Shown here: positions 6,258-7,595 of the stretch, piece after piece
How the letters are laid out: each line of letters begins with the position of its first letter
Position numbering within the stretch: position 1 is the stretch's first letter
Assembly (NCBI GenBank): GCA_946495905.1
Contig: CAMMEP010000062.1
Location: 1 to 7,595, forward strand
Reading direction: 5' to 3'
DNA from: an uncultured Clostridium sp.
GTDB taxonomy: Bacteria; Bacillota; Clostridia; TANB77; CAG-508
DNA length: 7,595 nt
Notes under the pieces: generated by a model
Told to the model about the DNA's origin: nothing
Database searches by the model: none
What the model saw: the letters and a program-made list of their open reading frames with translations, nothing else
Translations under genes and position numbers: made by a program

Positions 6258-6288
6258 AGGACTAAACAAGCTCGTCCCCAATAGTCCT
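6258..6288. repeat. Palindromic repeat related to the GTCCCCAAT pair, upstream of der
   Basis: AGGACTA (6258-6264) is the exact inverse of TAGTCCT (6282-6288). The segment between them contains GTCCCCAAT (6274-6282), the same nine bases that begin both copies of the repeat after rpmF. There, GTCCCCAAT runs into TAGG plus A-rich sequence; here it runs into AGTCCT plus A-rich sequence. The layout is therefore the same, a GTCCCC core with palindromic ends, but the arm sequence differs. It is intergenic and contains no frame. It lies between the terminator of one unit and the ribosome binding site of der. Confidence 0.65.
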
Positions 6289-6321
6289 AAAATTTACATA
6301 ATAGGAAAGCAGGTGAAAAAC

Positions 6322-7595
6322 ATGAGTAAGCCAACGGTTGCAATTGTTGGAAGACCAAATGTAGGAAAATCGACATTATTTAATTATATAGTAGGAAAAA
6401 GAATATCTATTGTAGAAGATACGCCAGGGGTTACACGTGATAGAGTATATGCAGAAGGAAATTGGAGAGGAAGAGATTTTACTTTAGTGGATACAGGAGG
6501 AATTGAGCCAGAGTCTGATGATGTAATTCTTTCTCAAATGCGTGAACAAGCTAACTTGGCAATTGCTATGGCAGATGTTATTGTATTTGTTACTGATATA
6601 AAACAAGGAGTTACAGCAGCAGATAATGACATTGCTTTAATGCTAAGAAAATCAAAAAAGCCAATTATTCTAGTATGTAACAAAGCAGATAATTATGGAA
6701 AAGTTCCAGATGAAATATATGAATTCTATAATTTGGGTTTAGGAGAGCCTTATAGAGTTTCTGCTGTCAATGCTATTGGAATAGGAGATGTACTAGATGC
6801 TATCTATGAAAAGCTTCCTTCTATGGAAAAACAAGAAAATGAGGATGAGATAATAAAGGTAGCAATTATTGGAAAGCCAAATGTAGGAAAATCTTCTCTA
6901 GTAAATAAAATATTAGGAGAAAATAGGGTAATTGTTAGTAATATTGCAGGAACGACAAGAGATGCTATTGATTCTGAATTTGAAAATGAGTATGGAAAAT
7001 ATGTTTTTATAGATACAGCTGGAATACGTAGAAAAAGCAAAGTGTCTGAGAATTTAGAAAAATATAGTGTAATGAGAAGTTTATTAGCAGTGGAAAGAGC
7101 CGATGTATGTTTGCTAATGATTGATGCAAACGAAGGAGTTACCGACCAAGACACTAAAATTGCAGGAGAAGCGCATGAGGCTGGAAAAGGAATTATTATA
7201 GTTGTTAATAAATGGGATGAATATGAAAAAGAAAACGGTACATTAGAAAAATATAAGAAAGAAGTATATAATAAATTATCGTACTTATCCTATGCACCAA
7301 TTTTATTTATATCAGCAAAAACTGGTCAAAGAGTAAATAAATTATTTGAAATGATTAATAGTGTGGCAAGTCAAAATGCTTTAAGAGTTTCTACCTCTGT
7401 ATTAAATCAAGTACTAAATGAAGCAATAGCAATTGTACAACCACCAACAGATAAAGGAAAAAGACTACGTTTATTCTATATGACACAGGCAAGCACAAAG
7501 CCACCAACATTTGTGGTATTTGTTAATGATAAAGATTTATTTCATTTCTCATATGAGAGATATTTGGTAAATCAAATCAGAAAAGAATTTGGCTT
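6322..7595 (+). CDS. der: Ribosome-assembly GTPase Der/EngA (3' end outside window)
   Basis: Der is an essential GTPase with two G domains in tandem that binds the maturing 50S subunit in the cytosol. Domain 1 shows GRPNVGKS (10-17), DTPGVTRD (33-40), DTGG (57-60), NKAD (120-123) and SA (147-148). Domain 2 shows GKPNVGKS (184-191), GTTRDAID, DTAG (231-234), NKWD (296-299) and SAK (331-333). The C-terminal KH-like domain follows and includes KPPTFVVFVND from residue 393. The window ends after 424 codons; the family is usually about 440 residues, so some 15-20 are missing. Start: AGGTGA (6311-6316), complementary to the 16S rRNA 3' end, lies five bases before ATG, and the MSKPTVAIVGRPNVGKS opening is normal for the family. 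All nucleotide-binding motifs are intact. Upstream terminator and candidate promoter suggest a separate transcription unit. Confidence 0.97.
   Translation, partial: MSKPTVAIVGRPNVGKSTLFNYIVGKRISIVEDTPGVTRDRVYAEGNWRGRDFTLVDTGGIEPESDDVILSQMREQANLAIAMADVIVFVTDIKQGVTAADNDIALMLRKSKKPIILVCNKADNYGKVPDEIYEFYNLGLGEPYRVSAVNAIGIGDVLDAIYEKLPSMEKQENEDEIIKVAIIGKPNVGKSSLVNKILGENRVIVSNIAGTTRDAIDSEFENEYGKYVFIDTAGIRRKSKVSENLEKYSVMRSLLAVERADVCLLMIDANEGVTDQDTKIAGEAHEAGKGIIIVVNKWDEYEKENGTLEKYKKEVYNKLSYLSYAPILFISAKTGQRVNKLFEMINSVASQNALRVSTSVLNQVLNEAIAIVQPPTDKGKRLRLFYMTQASTKPPTFVVFVNDKDLFHFSYERYLVNQIRKEFG

Noticed and set aside
5946..6281. Minus-strand open frame of 111 codons
   Set aside because: It lies antisense to the end of the second membrane protein gene and runs through the terminator. 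It has no convincing ribosome binding site and its composition mirrors the opposite strand.
6804..7154. Minus-strand open frame of 116 codons
   Set aside because: It is fully antisense to the second G domain of Der, whose motifs are intact on the plus strand; this is a shadow frame.

Overview
The window is a stretch of chromosome from a very AT-rich, low-GC Gram-positive bacterium. It is most likely Bacillota of the Clostridia type. This rests on consensus SigA-type promoters, strong purine-rich ribosome binding sites, U-tailed intrinsic terminators, A/T-ending codon use, a short zinc-ribbon L32 and the style of the AsnB, dCMP deaminase and Der proteins. A genus cannot be named from the sequence alone.

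Layout, left to right. (1) The minus strand from 1463 leftwards encodes a glutamine-hydrolysing asparagine synthetase (asnB), cut by the window edge after 487 codons. (2) A 245-base divergent control region follows (1464-1708). It holds a perfect consensus promoter for rpmF, a weaker candidate asnB promoter lying inside a long inverted repeat, and nested inverted repeats in the asnB leader. (3) rpmF (ribosomal protein L32, four-cysteine form) is a single-gene unit with its own promoter and terminator. (4) A pair of GTCCCCAAT-type palindromic repeats comes next. (5) A plus-strand transcription unit holds a ComEB-type dCMP deaminase and two large multi-pass membrane proteins. The membrane proteins are diverged tandem paralogues that resemble GT-C-fold glycosyltransferases of the 'PTPS-related' membrane family. 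The unit ends at a strong terminator (6195-6225). (6) A further palindromic repeat of related sequence lies before der. (7) der (EngA), the two-domain ribosome-assembly GTPase, is cut by the right edge about 15-20 codons before its expected end.

Functionally this is mostly housekeeping (translation, nucleotide and amino-acid supply, ribosome assembly) around one accessory pair. The two GT-C-like proteins probably act at the outer face of the membrane, decorating a cell-envelope polymer or lipid-linked glycan. Their substrates cannot be read from the sequence, and no polyprenyl-phosphate sugar synthase or flippase lies in the window. I do not see a clear new defence or mobile system. The points most worth checking are the tandem GT-C pair, the GTCCCC palindromic repeats that bracket the accessory block, and the palindrome-rich asnB/rpmF divergent region. 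The deaminase start is also corrected here to 2101, because a strong promoter occupies the apparent upstream extension.
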